A stretch of DNA of 64,000 nucleotides from Variovorax boronicumulans (GTDB taxonomy: Bacteria > Pseudomonadota > Gammaproteobacteria > Burkholderiales > Burkholderiaceae_C). The notes beneath the pieces are model-generated. The model searched no databases and had not been told where the DNA came from. It saw nothing but the letters and a program-made list of their open reading frames with translations. Position 1 is the first letter of the stretch. Every line of letters begins with the position of its first letter. Where the stretch lies: positions 186,001-250,000 of the forward strand of contig NZ_VEDO01000008.1 in the NCBI RefSeq assembly GCF_007677875.1. The letters run 5' to 3'. The translations under genes were made by a program, and so were the position numbers. Shown in pieces: positions 20,468 to 28,583 of the stretch.

Positions 20468-21580
20468 TCAGAAGCTGCCCTGCACGCCCTCGACAAGGTA
20501 GTTCATGCCTTCCAGCGCGAGGTCGGTCTGCTTCTGCACCTGGCCGGCGGCGATGACTTCCTTGCCCTTGTTGTCCTTGAGCGGGCCCTTCCAGATGTCG
20601 AACTGGCCGGCCAACATCTTCGCCTTGGTGTCGTCGGCCTGCTTCCTGGCCGCGTCGGTCACGGCCGGGCCGTAGGCCGACATTTTCACGAAGCCTTCCT
20701 TCATGCCGCCGCGCAGGAAGTTGGGGTGCGGCTTGCCCGTGCGGGCCGCGTCGATGATGGTTTTGTAGGCGGTGATCCAGTTCCACTCGGCGCCGGTCAG
20801 GTAGGCCTGGGGCGCGAGCTTGGCCTGGCTCGCGTGGTAGCCGCAGACCATCTTGCCGCGCTTGGCGGCCGTCTCGACGATGACCTTGGGCCCGTCCACG
20901 TGCATGGTGAACACGTCGCAGCCCTGGTCCGCCAGGCTGTTGGTGGCCTCGGCCTCCTTCACGGCCATGGACCAGTCCCCCGTGAAGATCACGCTGCAGG
21001 TGATGCCGGGCTTGACCGAGCGCGCGCCCAACGTGAAGGCGTTGATGTTGCGCAGCACCTGCGGAATGGGCTTGGCCGCGACGAAGGCGATCTTGCCGCT
21101 CTTGCTCAGGTGGCCGGCCACCACGCCGTTCAGGAACTGCGCCTCGTCGATGTAGCCGAAGAAGCTGCCCGCGTTCTTGGGGTGCTTGCCCTCGGTCCAC
21201 ATGCCGCCGCAGTGCGAGAAGCGCACGTCGGGGTACTTGGCCGCCAGCGCCAGCAGGTGCGGGTCGAAGTAGCCGAACGAGGTGGGGAAGAGCAGCTTGG
21301 CGCCGTCCTGCATGATCATGCCGGTCATGCTCTTCTGGACGGCCGCGGTCTCGGGCACGTTCTCTTCCTCGACCACCTTGATGCCGGGCATCTTCTTGAC
21401 CTCGGCCGCGGCCTGGGCATGGGCCTGGTTGTAGCCGTAGTCGTCGCGGGGGCCGACGTAGATCACGCCGACGGTGAGCGGTGCCTGCGCTGCCGCCAGG
21501 CCGTGCAGGCCGCCGAGCACCCCGGTGGTGCCGACGGCGGCCAGGGTCTTGAGCGAAGCGCGGCGGTTCATCTTGTCCAT
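20468..21580 (-). CDS. BMP-family ABC substrate-binding protein
   Basis: A 370-residue periplasmic binding protein of the PnrA/Med (BMP) family. The N-terminus has a twin-arginine-like signal (NRRASLKTLAAVGTTG... ending AAAQA). The mature protein begins with VGVIYVGPRDDYGYN, the usual BMP first strand, and includes DVRFSHCGG and GCDVFTMHVDGP. Start selected by a GGAG about 8 bases upstream. It heads the BMP transporter set. The ligand is probably a ureide or amide rather than a nucleoside, judged only from the encoded hydrolases. Confidence 0.92.
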   Translation of the reverse strand: MDKMNRRASLKTLAAVGTTGVLGGLHGLAAAQAPLTVGVIYVGPRDDYGYNQAHAQAAAEVKKMPGIKVVEEENVPETAAVQKSMTGMIMQDGAKLLFPTSFGYFDPHLLALAAKYPDVRFSHCGGMWTEGKHPKNAGSFFGYIDEAQFLNGVVAGHLSKSGKIAFVAAKPIPQVLRNINAFTLGARSVKPGITCSVIFTGDWSMAVKEAEATNSLADQGCDVFTMHVDGPKVIVETAAKRGKMVCGYHASQAKLAPQAYLTGAEWNWITAYKTIIDAARTGKPHPNFLRGGMKEGFVKMSAYGPAVTDAARKQADDTKAKMLAGQFDIWKGPLKDNKGKEVIAAGQVQKQTDLALEGMNYLVEGVQGSF

Positions 21581-21707
21581 GGGGCTGACTCCATTTGCGG
21601 TCGGGGTGGGGGCTGCATCAAAGCAGTGCGGCGGTCTTGAACTTCGACTTGGATACATGAATGGACGCAAATAGCGTGCCTGTCGGGACGCCGTGCTGCG
21701 CACCGTC

Positions 21708-22088
21708 TCAGGTCATCAGGCTCACGTGCGCGGACACCACGCGCCAGCCCTCGAGCAGGCGCAGCCAGGTCTGGCTCTGGCGGCCGATGCGTGGGCTGCC
21801 TTCGCGCTGGAACTCGATGTTGGTGGTGGCGAAGTCGCGCCCGTAGGTGGTAATGGCCGTGCGCGTGACCGTCCGGGCCAGGCCCTGCGACGGGCGGGCG
21901 GCGCGGAAGGCCTGGATGGCGTCGTAGCCGTACAGGTTCTCGCCGGCGCCGTAGCGCAGCGTGTGCGGGCTGTTCCAGAACAGTGCGTCCAGCACCTCGA
22001 CCTTGTTGTTCACGAGGGCGTCTTCGTACTGCGCGAATGCGGCGGTCACTTCGGCCAGCACGTCGGGGAGGTTGATGGCATGGGTCAT
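21708..22088 (-). CDS. atzH: AtzH/HpxZ-like SnoaL-fold protein (DUF3225)
   Basis: A 126-residue protein of the DUF3225/AtzH-HpxZ family with a SnoaL/NTF2-like fold. Recognisable parts are an N-terminal helix ending [21 protein letters not shown], the [14 protein letters not shown] segment, and a C-terminal [18 protein letters not shown]. AtzH is reported to act after AtzEG in carboxybiuret breakdown, converting 1,3-dicarboxyurea to allophanate; HpxZ is the oxalurate-pathway relative. Its placement with atzE and atzG, and an allophanate hydrolase nearby, favours the AtzH role. It is separated from atzE by a 347-base repeat-rich spacer. Confidence 0.85.
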   Translation of the reverse strand: MTHAINLPDVLAEVTAAFAQYEDALVNNKVEVLDALFWNSPHTLRYGAGENLYGYDAIQAFRAARPSQGLARTVTRTAITTYGRDFATTNIEFQREGSPRIGRQSQTWLRLLEGWRVVSAHVSLMT

Positions 22089-22147
22089 GGTTTGTTCAGT
22101 GGTGTGTTGCTTGCGGTGCGTGCTGGGGTTGCGGCTAGGTCGAAGCC

Positions 22148-22234
22148 ACCGGGTGGCCCCTTCCGCGAATGTCCTCCGCCAGGGCCGCAGGCGGCCCAGG
22201 CTCCTCCTTGATTTCGCTGCAGGGGCCACCCGGT
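22148..22234. repeat. Palindromic element A with conserved core
   Basis: A long stem-loop between atzH and atzE. Perfect 13-base outer arms (ACCGGGTGGCCCC at 22148-22160 and its complement at 22222-22234) enclose a core at 22161-22221. The core has its own hairpin, GGGCCGCAGGCGGCCC, flanked by TTCCGCGAATGTCC on the left and CTCCTCCTTGATTTCGCTGC on the right. The same core occurs in inverted orientation in element B, but with a different outer stem. It is not coding and probably a dispersed palindromic repeat. Effect on the transcript unknown. Confidence 0.8.
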
Positions 22235-22251
22235 ACCCTCGACCCTGGGCA

Positions 22252-22283
22252 CGTCGCGTCATGCGGGGTCGTGCGACGCGACG
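22252..22283. repeat. Short inverted repeat between elements A and B
   Basis: Perfect 9-base arms CGTCGCGTC (22252-22260) and GACGCGACG (22275-22283) around a 14-base loop. It sits in the middle between the two larger palindromes, so the whole spacer folds into three stems. There is no T-run to make it a classical terminator. Confidence 0.7.
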
Positions 22284-22289
22284 CTGGCC

Positions 22290-22397
22290 GACCACGCCGA
22301 TGGTGTGTTCTCCGCAGCGAAATCAAGGAGGAGCCCCGGGCCGCTGCGGCCCGGGGCGGGGGACATTCGCGGAGGAGAGCACACCGTCGGCGTGGTC
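22290..22397. repeat. Palindromic element B, inverted copy of element A core
   Basis: Outer arms of 18 bases (GACCACGCCGATGGTGTG at 22290-22307; partner at 22380-22397) match at 17 of 18 positions. The inner part, read on the minus strand, repeats the core of element A: CCGCGAATGTCC, a GGGCCGC/GCGGCCC hairpin, then CTCCTCCTTGATTTCGCTGC. The outer stems of A and B are unrelated. So a conserved core sits within two different palindromes in opposite orientation. Confidence 0.8.
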
Positions 22398-22435
22398 CAG
22401 CACCCACACCGATGCGCCCCAAGGTGCACACGGTG

Positions 22436-23857
22436 TCATGGCAGGGCGGCCACAGGCGCCCGCACCACGCCAAGGTCTTCCAACACAGCGGCGGCACGCA
22501 GCGCGATGTCCTCGCGCCAGGGCGCAGCGATCAGCTGCACGCCGATCGGCATGCGCGGATGCGCGTCCCACACCGGCACGCCGCAGACCGGCAGGCCGAT
22601 GCACGAGATCGGCTGCGTCAGCAGGCCCATGCTGGGGCGCAGCGGCAGGCGGCGCTCGCCCAGCGTCAGCCATTCGGTGCCGATGGGCGTGGCCGCGCAG
22701 GGCGTGGACGGCGCCAGCAACAGGTCGAAGTCGCGGAACACGCGGGCCACCGCCTCGGCGTACCGCCGGCGCACGCGCTGGGCGCGTGCCACCCAGGCAG
22801 CCGGCAGCAGTGCACCGGCCAGGAAGCGGTCGCGCGAATGCGGCTCGAAGTCCTGTGCACGCACGCGCAGGTCGTCCAGGTGCAGCGAGCCGGCTTCGGC
22901 GTTCGTGACGAGGAAGGCGGCGGCCCGGCCCTCCTCGACCAGCGGCAGCTCGACGCGCGCGCTGGCGCCCAACGCCTCGGCCACGCGGTCGACGGCAGCC
23001 AGCGCCTCGGGCAGCGCGTTGTCGCGGAACCAGCCGTCGAGCACGCCGATGCGCAATCCGGCCACGCCCTTGCCCAGCAGCGGCATCACGGGCTCGGCCG
23101 CGCGCTGCGCGCAGCCGGGATCGCGCAGCGCGCCCGACTCTGGGCCCTGCATGGCGTCATAGCTCAATGCGAGGTCGCGCACCGAGCGCGCGAACGGGCC
23201 CAGGTGGTCCAGGCTGGAGATGAAGGGATAGCTGCCGCTGCGCGGCAGTCGCCCGAAGGTCGGCTTGAGCCCGAACACGCCGCACAGCGACGCGGGCACG
23301 CGGATGGAGCCATTGGTGTCCGAGCCCAGCGTGATCGGCACCTGCCCTGCCGCCACCGCCGCACCCGAGCCGCCCGACGATCCACCAGCCACGCAGTTCA
23401 GGTCGTGCGGGTTACGGCACGGCCCTGCGTGGCTGTTCTCGGTCGTGAAGCCGTAGGCGTACTCGTCCATGTTGAGCGCGCCGACCAGCACGGCACCGGC
23501 CGCCTCCAGGCGCTGCACGAGCACGCCGTCGGCGCTGGCCGGGGCGCTGTCGCGCTCGATCTTCGAGCCGGCCAGCGTGCGCAGCCCGGCGATGTCGAAC
23601 AGGTTCTTGACCGCGAAGGGCACACCCAGCAGCGGCAGCGACGACAGGTCGGCACCGGCCGCGACACGCGCGTCGAGCGCCGCAGCCCGCGCCAGCGCGC
23701 GTTCGCGCACCAGGTCGGTGAAGGCGTTCACGCGGCCATCGGTCGCCGCGATGCGGGCCAGGCTGGCCTCGGCCAGCGCCACGGCACCGACCGTGCCCGA
23801 CCGCACGGCCGCGGCCATGGTGGCACCGTCGGCCAGCAGGAGTTCGCCGGCGGTCAT
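22436..23857 (-). CDS. atzE: AtzE-family amidohydrolase (1-carboxybiuret hydrolase subunit)
   Basis: A 473-residue amidase-signature enzyme. The Lys-cisSer-Ser triad is intact in VPFAVKNLFD, AGGSSGGSGA and SDTNGSIRVP. Family features include GALNMDEYAYGFTTEN and PHDLNCVAGGSS, shared with AtzE and HpxY proteins. AtzE needs the small AtzG subunit, which is encoded immediately upstream with a 4-base overlap. The reported reaction is deamination of 1-carboxybiuret to 1,3-dicarboxyurea. An oxalurate/oxamate role (HpxY) is the alternative; AtzF and BiuH nearby argue for the carboxybiuret role. Confidence 0.87.
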   Translation of the reverse strand: MTAGELLLADGATMAAAVRSGTVGAVALAEASLARIAATDGRVNAFTDLVRERALARAAALDARVAAGADLSSLPLLGVPFAVKNLFDIAGLRTLAGSKIERDSAPASADGVLVQRLEAAGAVLVGALNMDEYAYGFTTENSHAGPCRNPHDLNCVAGGSSGGSGAAVAAGQVPITLGSDTNGSIRVPASLCGVFGLKPTFGRLPRSGSYPFISSLDHLGPFARSVRDLALSYDAMQGPESGALRDPGCAQRAAEPVMPLLGKGVAGLRIGVLDGWFRDNALPEALAAVDRVAEALGASARVELPLVEEGRAAAFLVTNAEAGSLHLDDLRVRAQDFEPHSRDRFLAGALLPAAWVARAQRVRRRYAEAVARVFRDFDLLLAPSTPCAATPIGTEWLTLGERRLPLRPSMGLLTQPISCIGLPVCGVPVWDAHPRMPIGVQLIAAPWREDIALRAAAVLEDLGVVRAPVAALP

Positions 23858-24057
23858 GCCAGGTCCTCGGGGCCGATGGGTGTGAAGTGCACGGCCGTCT
23901 CGTCGTGCGGCGCAAGCGGCACCCGCGCCACGGTGTCGGCCATGCCGGCCGCCAGGGCGAAGAACTGCAGCACCCCGGGGCGGTGCGCGGGGTCCAGGAT
24001 CAGGCCCAGGGCGGACGCCGCGGCGTCCACGTAGGCTTCGGTCTGCTGTGGTGTCAA
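23854..24057 (-). CDS. atzG: AtzG small subunit (DUF4089), TTG start
   Basis: A 67-residue helical protein, the expected size of AtzG/HpxX. Sequence starts (M)TPQQTEAYVDAAAS and contains ALGLILDPAHRPGVLQFFALAAGMA, the pattern of DUF4089, followed by a short tail. AtzG is related to GatC and forms a heterotetramer with AtzE. I chose a TTG start at 24057 because it has a good Shine-Dalgarno (AAGGA) six bases before it and gives the family length. The only ATG alternative would overlap the preceding ABC gene. Coupled to atzE by ATGA. Confidence 0.82.
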   Translation of the reverse strand: MTPQQTEAYVDAAASALGLILDPAHRPGVLQFFALAAGMADTVARVPLAPHDETAVHFTPIGPEDLA

Positions 24058-24079
24058 TGGATTTCCTTGGCGGACGCGC

Positions 24080-24901
24080 TCAACGCCGCACCTCCCGCTG
24101 GAAGATCTCCAGACTGAGCTTCTTGGCACGGACGAAGCTCGGCTCCGTCAGCGTGGCCACGGTGCGCGGACGCGGATCCTCGTAAGGCAAGATCTCTGCC
24201 ACCCTGGTCGGCCGCTTGGTCAGCAGCAGCACCTGGTCGGCCAGGTAGACGGCCTCCTCCAGGTCGTGCGAGACCAGCAGCATGGTGGTGCCGGTCTGCA
24301 TGAAGACCTCCTGCAGCTTCTCGCGGATGAAGAGCGTCATCTCGAAATCGAGCGCCGAGAAGGGCTCGTCCAGGAACAGCACCTCCGGTTTGGGCGCCAG
24401 CGCGCGCATGATGGATGCGGTCTGCTGCTGCCCGCCGGAGAGCTCGTAAGGGAAGCGGTTCAGGTCGAACTTCACGTCGAAGCTGGCCACCAGCTCGGCC
24501 ATGCGCCGGTCCACCTCGGCCTTGCTGCGGCCCTCCAGCTTGAGCGGGTAGGCGATGTTGTCGATGGTGCGCATCCACGGGAACATGGCCTCGCGGTAGT
24601 TCTGGAACACGTAGCCGATCTTGGTGTCCTTGAGCGACTTGCCGTCGAACAGGATCTCGCCCGCGTCGATCGGGATCAGCCCGGCGATCATGTTGATCAG
24701 CGTGCTCTTGCCGCAGCCGTTGGGCCCGAACACCGAGACGATCTTGTGCTTGGGGATGTCGAGGTCGAAGTTCTCGTACAGGGGCCAGCCCGCGAAATAC
24801 TTGGTCAGGCCGCGGATGGTGATGTGGGTGCCGGCCGGGCCGGGCTGGAACGGCGCCTTGGGAACATCGGCGACCACGGGGGCGTTCAGCACGGCACTCA
24901 T
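24080..24901 (-). CDS. ABC importer ATPase, nitrate/sulfonate/taurine (SsuB/TauB) type
   Basis: A 273-residue single-cassette ATPase. Walker A is GPNGCGKST (about 60-68), the Q-loop is VFQNYREAMFPW, the signature is LSGGQQQTASIMRAL and Walker B is VLFLDEPFSALD, followed by the H-loop VSHDLEEAVYLA. In the signature the more usual Arg after GGQQQ is replaced by Thr. It belongs with the permease and binding protein encoded next to it on the same strand; its start overlaps the permease stop by 4 bases. Its gene precedes atzG by 22 bases. Confidence 0.93.
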   Translation of the reverse strand: MSAVLNAPVVADVPKAPFQPGPAGTHITIRGLTKYFAGWPLYENFDLDIPKHKIVSVFGPNGCGKSTLINMIAGLIPIDAGEILFDGKSLKDTKIGYVFQNYREAMFPWMRTIDNIAYPLKLEGRSKAEVDRRMAELVASFDVKFDLNRFPYELSGGQQQTASIMRALAPKPEVLFLDEPFSALDFEMTLFIREKLQEVFMQTGTTMLLVSHDLEEAVYLADQVLLLTKRPTRVAEILPYEDPRPRTVATLTEPSFVRAKKLSLEIFQREVRR

Positions 24902-25725
24902 CGTCCACTCCAATGCACGATCTTGCGTTCCAGCACCAGGAACAGGATGTTGAGCGCGTAGCCCAGGGCGCCCGCCGCGAGGATGGACGCGTACATGTCG
25001 CGCACGTTCATGACCTGCTGCGAATTGATGATGCGGTTGCCAAGGCCCGAGTCGGCGCCGATGAACATCTCGGCCACGATCACGATCACGAGCGCCATCG
25101 ACACGGCCGAGCGCAGGCCGACGAAGCTGGGCTGCAGGCTTTCCCAGACCAGCACGTCCTTGAACACCTGCCAGCGCGTGGCGCCCATGACCCGGGCCGC
25201 CATCACGCGCTGCTTGCGCGCGTTGATCACGCCATAGGCGCTGTTGAAGACCACGATCAGCAGCGCGCCGAAGGCCGCGATGGCGACCTTGTTGACGTCG
25301 GACACGCCGAAGATCATGAGGAAGAGCGGGATCAGCGCTGAGGATGGCGTGGAGCGGAAGAAGTCGATCAGGAACTCCACGCTGCGGTAGGCCTTCTCGT
25401 TGCTGCCCAGCAGCACACCCAGCGGCATGCCGACGATGGCGGCAATCAGGAAGGCCTGCAGCGTGCGCCAGACCGTGACGGCGAAGTCCGTCAGCAGCGG
25501 CCCGCCCCACAAGCCCCTGACGAGCGTGCCCAGCGCGTCGAGCGGCGGCGGCAGCAGCAGCGCCTTGATCATGCCGGTGCGCACCGCGAGGTCCCACAGA
25601 ATGAACAGCACGAGGGGCCCGATGAAGGGCAGCACCTTGTTCCAGAGCAGCGGCCTGGGCGCGCTGGTCGTGGCCTGGGCCGCGGGCGGCGTCCAGGGCT
25701 TGGCAGTGGAGGGCGTGGCCGACAT
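24898..25725 (-). CDS. ABC importer permease, nitrate/sulfonate/taurine (SsuC/TauC) type
   Basis: A 275-residue inner-membrane permease with about six hydrophobic segments and the BPD_transp_1 EAA-like loop (RVMGATRWQVFKDVLVWESLQPSFVGLRSAV), which contacts the ATPase. N-terminal 25 residues are polar. It lies 5 bases after the binding-protein gene. The substrate class is given by the importer family (small anions and aromatic or amide compounds), narrowed only by context. Confidence 0.93.
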   Translation of the reverse strand: MSATPSTAKPWTPPAAQATTSAPRPLLWNKVLPFIGPLVLFILWDLAVRTGMIKALLLPPPLDALGTLVRGLWGGPLLTDFAVTVWRTLQAFLIAAIVGMPLGVLLGSNEKAYRSVEFLIDFFRSTPSSALIPLFLMIFGVSDVNKVAIAAFGALLIVVFNSAYGVINARKQRVMAARVMGATRWQVFKDVLVWESLQPSFVGLRSAVSMALVIVIVAEMFIGADSGLGNRIINSQQVMNVRDMYASILAAGALGYALNILFLVLERKIVHWSGR

Positions 25726-25730
25726 GGCCG

Positions 25731-26738
25731 TCAGCCCTTGTAGAGCATGCTCTCGACCATCAGCCGCGAGGAGAAGATGCCCTTCTCGCTGAACAGGTCG
25801 AAGAACTTCTGGAAGTGCGCGACGTCGGCTGGCTTGAACTCGTCGTACATGGTGTACGCGGCCAGCGGCACCTCGCCGGTCAGCGGTCCCTCGATGGCGG
25901 TGTAGCCCTTGAGGTACTGGCGCGCCTCGTCGGGCTTGCTGCGCACATAGGCCACGCCCCTGGCATAGGCCGTGATGAACTTCTTCGCCTCGGCCGGGTT
26001 CTTCTTGATGAAGGCCGAAGTCAGCGAGGCCGAGCCGCCGAACCAGGGCGCCATCGGGTCGCCCAGCACGTACCTGGCGATCACGCCGGACTCCAGCACG
26101 CGGGTGGTACCGTTCATGCGGCCGATGGTGCCGGTGGGCTCCAGCGTGTAGCAGCCGTCCAGCTGGCCGGCCGCGAGCGCCGCCACATGCTGGCCGATGG
26201 GCAGCTCGACCACGGTCACGCCGGTGGCGCCGCCGCGCTCCAGCACGGTCTTGGCCAGCGTCACGTTCTGGATGCCGGGGCCAGAGCCCACGCGCTTGCC
26301 CTTGAGGTCGGCCATCACCTTGGCCGTGCTGCTCGCAGGCACGATGACCTGGTCCAGCACGTTCTTGGCGTTGCTGGGGTTGGAGCAGAAGATCTTGAAA
26401 CTGCCCGGCGCGGCGATCTCGCCGATGGCGATGTTGGCCGATCCCGTGCCGTTGGCGCTGCCGTCGCAGCGGTCGGACAGCATGCCTTCCATGATCTGCT
26501 GGGCGCCCGCGAACTTGAGCGGCTCGACGTTGAGGCCGGCCTCCTTGAAGTAGCCCAGCTCCACGGCCGCGTAGAACGGCAGGCCGGCCGCGATGGGCCA
26601 GTAGCCGACGCGGATCTTGGGGCCGGCCTGCGCGTGCACGGCCAGCGGCGCACCGAGCACGGCCAGTGCAGCAGAGGCGCCGGCGGTCCGGAGCAGGCGG
26701 CGGCGGGCCGGGGACGGGGAAACGGTTCGGTTCAGCAT
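25731..26738 (-). CDS. ABC substrate-binding protein, NMT1/SsuA type
   Basis: A 335-residue periplasmic binding protein. The signal region has a twin-arginine-like ARRRLLRTAGASAALAVLG and ends near AVHAQA. The mature part starts IRVGYWPIAAGLPFYAAVELGYFKEAGLNV, the classical NMT1/SsuA opening. The ATG at 26738 was preferred over one five codons upstream because of a strong AGGAG ribosome-binding site eight bases before it. It follows atzF by 32 bases and precedes its permease and ATPase. The ligand is probably biuret-like or carboxylated urea, by context only. Confidence 0.92.
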   Translation of the reverse strand: MLNRTVSPSPARRRLLRTAGASAALAVLGAPLAVHAQAGPKIRVGYWPIAAGLPFYAAVELGYFKEAGLNVEPLKFAGAQQIMEGMLSDRCDGSANGTGSANIAIGEIAAPGSFKIFCSNPSNAKNVLDQVIVPASSTAKVMADLKGKRVGSGPGIQNVTLAKTVLERGGATGVTVVELPIGQHVAALAAGQLDGCYTLEPTGTIGRMNGTTRVLESGVIARYVLGDPMAPWFGGSASLTSAFIKKNPAEAKKFITAYARGVAYVRSKPDEARQYLKGYTAIEGPLTGEVPLAAYTMYDEFKPADVAHFQKFFDLFSEKGIFSSRLMVESMLYKG

Positions 26739-26770
26739 GGTGCTCTCCTGCAAAGGCGATGGGTCGAGGG

Positions 26771-28459
26771 TCAGGCGGCAGCGGCGCGGTCGCGCAGGAA
26801 CGCGCGCCAGCCGCCGAAGTGGCTGATGTCCTGCGCGCCTTCCAGCGCCAGGGGTTCGCAGACGAAGCCCTGGGCCTGGCTGCCATCGGCCAGCAACAGG
26901 GTGCCGATGCCCAGCGGCGGCGGGATCAGCGCGACGAAGCTGCCATAGGCCGTGGCCGGCATGCGCCAGACCTCCACCGCGATGCGCGCGCCGCGGCCCG
27001 GCGCCACGCGCAGCAGGCCCGGCTTAGGCGGCACCGTGCCGGGCAGCGCGAACAGCCGGTAGTCGGGCGCGGTCTCGTCGGCACGCAGCAGCACCGCACC
27101 GCGCTCGGTCAGCTGGCTGTTGAGCGGCAGGCCCGACAGGTGGGCGCCGACGACGACCACGTCGACGGTGGCGGCCGGCTGCAGCGCGGCGATCGGCACG
27201 GGCGCCGGCAAGGGCTGGCCGGTGGCGCCCAGCGGGAGCCCGGTGGCGTGGTGGTAACGCTGGCCCAGGTCGGCCAGCTGCCAGTCGCTGCCGGCCGGGC
27301 CGATCAGCGTGATGCCGAAGGGCAGGCCATCGGGCCGCAGGCTGCTGGGCACGGATATCGCGGCATAGTCCAGCAGGTTGACGAAGTTGGTGTAGGCGCC
27401 CAGGTTGCGGTTCAGCGCCACGGGGTCGGCCTGCATCTGCGCCACCGTGTAGTGCGTGGGTGCGGTGGGCACCAGCAGCACGTCGATGCCGTCCCACATC
27501 GCGGCGGCCTGCTGGCCATAAGCGCGCAGCCGGGTCTGGGCATCGACGAGGTCGGCCGCGCTGTAGCCCTTGCCGGCCAGGAGGATGCTGCGCACGGGCT
27601 CGACGATCTGGTCGTCGTGCGCGTCGACGAAGCCGCGCACGGCGGCGTAGCGCTCGGCCACCAGCGCGCTTTCGTAGAGCAGCGCGGCGGCTCCGGCCAG
27701 CGGGGCGTAATCGATCTCGACGGGCGTGCCGCCCAGTGCGCGCAGGCGCTCGATGGACTGCGCGAAGGCCTGTTCCGCCAGCGCGTCGCCGCAGAACTCC
27801 AGCGGCGCCGGCACGCCGAAGCGGAACTCGGCCGGTAGCGGCGTGGTGGCCATGGGCAGGCGACGCGCATAGGGGTCTTCGGCGTCGTGGCCCTGGGCCA
27901 CGGCCAGCACGCGGGCCGCCACGTCCACCGTGCGCGCGAAGATGGAGACGCAGTCCACGCTCTGCGCCGCCGGCACCAAGCCGCGCGCGCTGATGAGCCC
28001 CTTGCTGGGCTTGATGCCCACGATGTTGTTCAGGCCCGCCGGCACGCGGCCCGAGCCGGCCGTGTCGGTGCCCAGCGCAAAGTCGGCCTCGCCCGTGGCC
28101 ACCACGTAGGCCGAGCCCGAGCTGGAGCCGCCCGACACATAGGCCGGGTCGATGGCATTGGGCACCGGCCCGTAGGGTGAGCGCGTGCCATTCAGCCCAC
28201 AGGCGAACTGGTCCAGGTTGGTCTTGCCCAAGAGGGCTGCACCGGCATCGAGCAGGCGCTGCACCACGCTGGCATGCCGCGTGGGCTCGTACGCGAAGGC
28301 CGGGCAGGCGGCCGTGGTGGCGAAGCCGGCCGCGTCGATGTTGTCCTTGGCGGCGAAGCGCAGCCCCGCCAGCGGACCGCTGGCGGTGGTCTGCACGGGC
28401 TGGCCGGCCCGCGAGATCCAGGCGTTCTCGGGCCAGGCGTCGGCAGCGGAGGAAGGCAT
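26771..28459 (-). CDS. atzF: Allophanate hydrolase
   Basis: A 562-residue enzyme that breaks allophanate into ammonia and carbon dioxide, the last step of cyanurate, biuret and urea-carboxylase pathways. N-terminal amidase domain (about 20-430): Lys38 in FAAKDNID, cis-Ser in SGGSSSGSAY and Ser in TDTAGSGRVPAGLNN. The separate C-terminal domain (about 440-560) with VVGAHLSGLPLNSQL, LPGTVPPKPGLLRV and FVCEPLALEGAQDISHFGGWRA is diagnostic of AtzF and absent in other amidases. Start ambiguous: upstream ATG at 28492 lies inside a palindrome, so I chose 28459. It heads the large minus-strand gene run. Confidence 0.95.
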   Translation of the reverse strand: MPSSAADAWPENAWISRAGQPVQTTASGPLAGLRFAAKDNIDAAGFATTAACPAFAYEPTRHASVVQRLLDAGAALLGKTNLDQFACGLNGTRSPYGPVPNAIDPAYVSGGSSSGSAYVVATGEADFALGTDTAGSGRVPAGLNNIVGIKPSKGLISARGLVPAAQSVDCVSIFARTVDVAARVLAVAQGHDAEDPYARRLPMATTPLPAEFRFGVPAPLEFCGDALAEQAFAQSIERLRALGGTPVEIDYAPLAGAAALLYESALVAERYAAVRGFVDAHDDQIVEPVRSILLAGKGYSAADLVDAQTRLRAYGQQAAAMWDGIDVLLVPTAPTHYTVAQMQADPVALNRNLGAYTNFVNLLDYAAISVPSSLRPDGLPFGITLIGPAGSDWQLADLGQRYHHATGLPLGATGQPLPAPVPIAALQPAATVDVVVVGAHLSGLPLNSQLTERGAVLLRADETAPDYRLFALPGTVPPKPGLLRVAPGRGARIAVEVWRMPATAYGSFVALIPPPLGIGTLLLADGSQAQGFVCEPLALEGAQDISHFGGWRAFLRDRAAAA

Positions 28460-28487
28460 CTTGAGTTGCACCACTTTGAGGCATCCA

Positions 28488-28503
28488 ATCATGTGTACAT
28501 GAT
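28488..28503. promoter_or_regulatory. Palindromic operator candidate between atzF and LysR
   Basis: ATCATGT-GT-ACATGAT: a perfect 7-base inverted repeat with a 2-base spacer, 28 bases upstream of the chosen atzF start and 80 bases upstream of the divergent LysR gene. It is the clearest symmetrical site in the 124-base divergent spacer, where the LysR protein would be expected to bind. Binding is inferred. Confidence 0.5.
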
Positions 28504-28583
28504 GAGATGCAAGTGATGTGCCAGCGTGCCGCGCGGCGCATCCGCTAAGCTCGGCGCCCCTCCCCCGCCACGCCACCGCCGCC

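Noticed and set aside
22169-24034. 621-residue plus-strand frame across the repeat region and atzE
   Set aside because: Antisense shadow of atzE; the repeat-derived N-terminal part shows it is not a conserved protein.
13700-28459. Cyanuric acid pathway with AtzD
   Set aside because: No cyanuric acid hydrolase or barbiturase-like gene is in the window, so the entry compound cannot be called cyanurate from this sequence.
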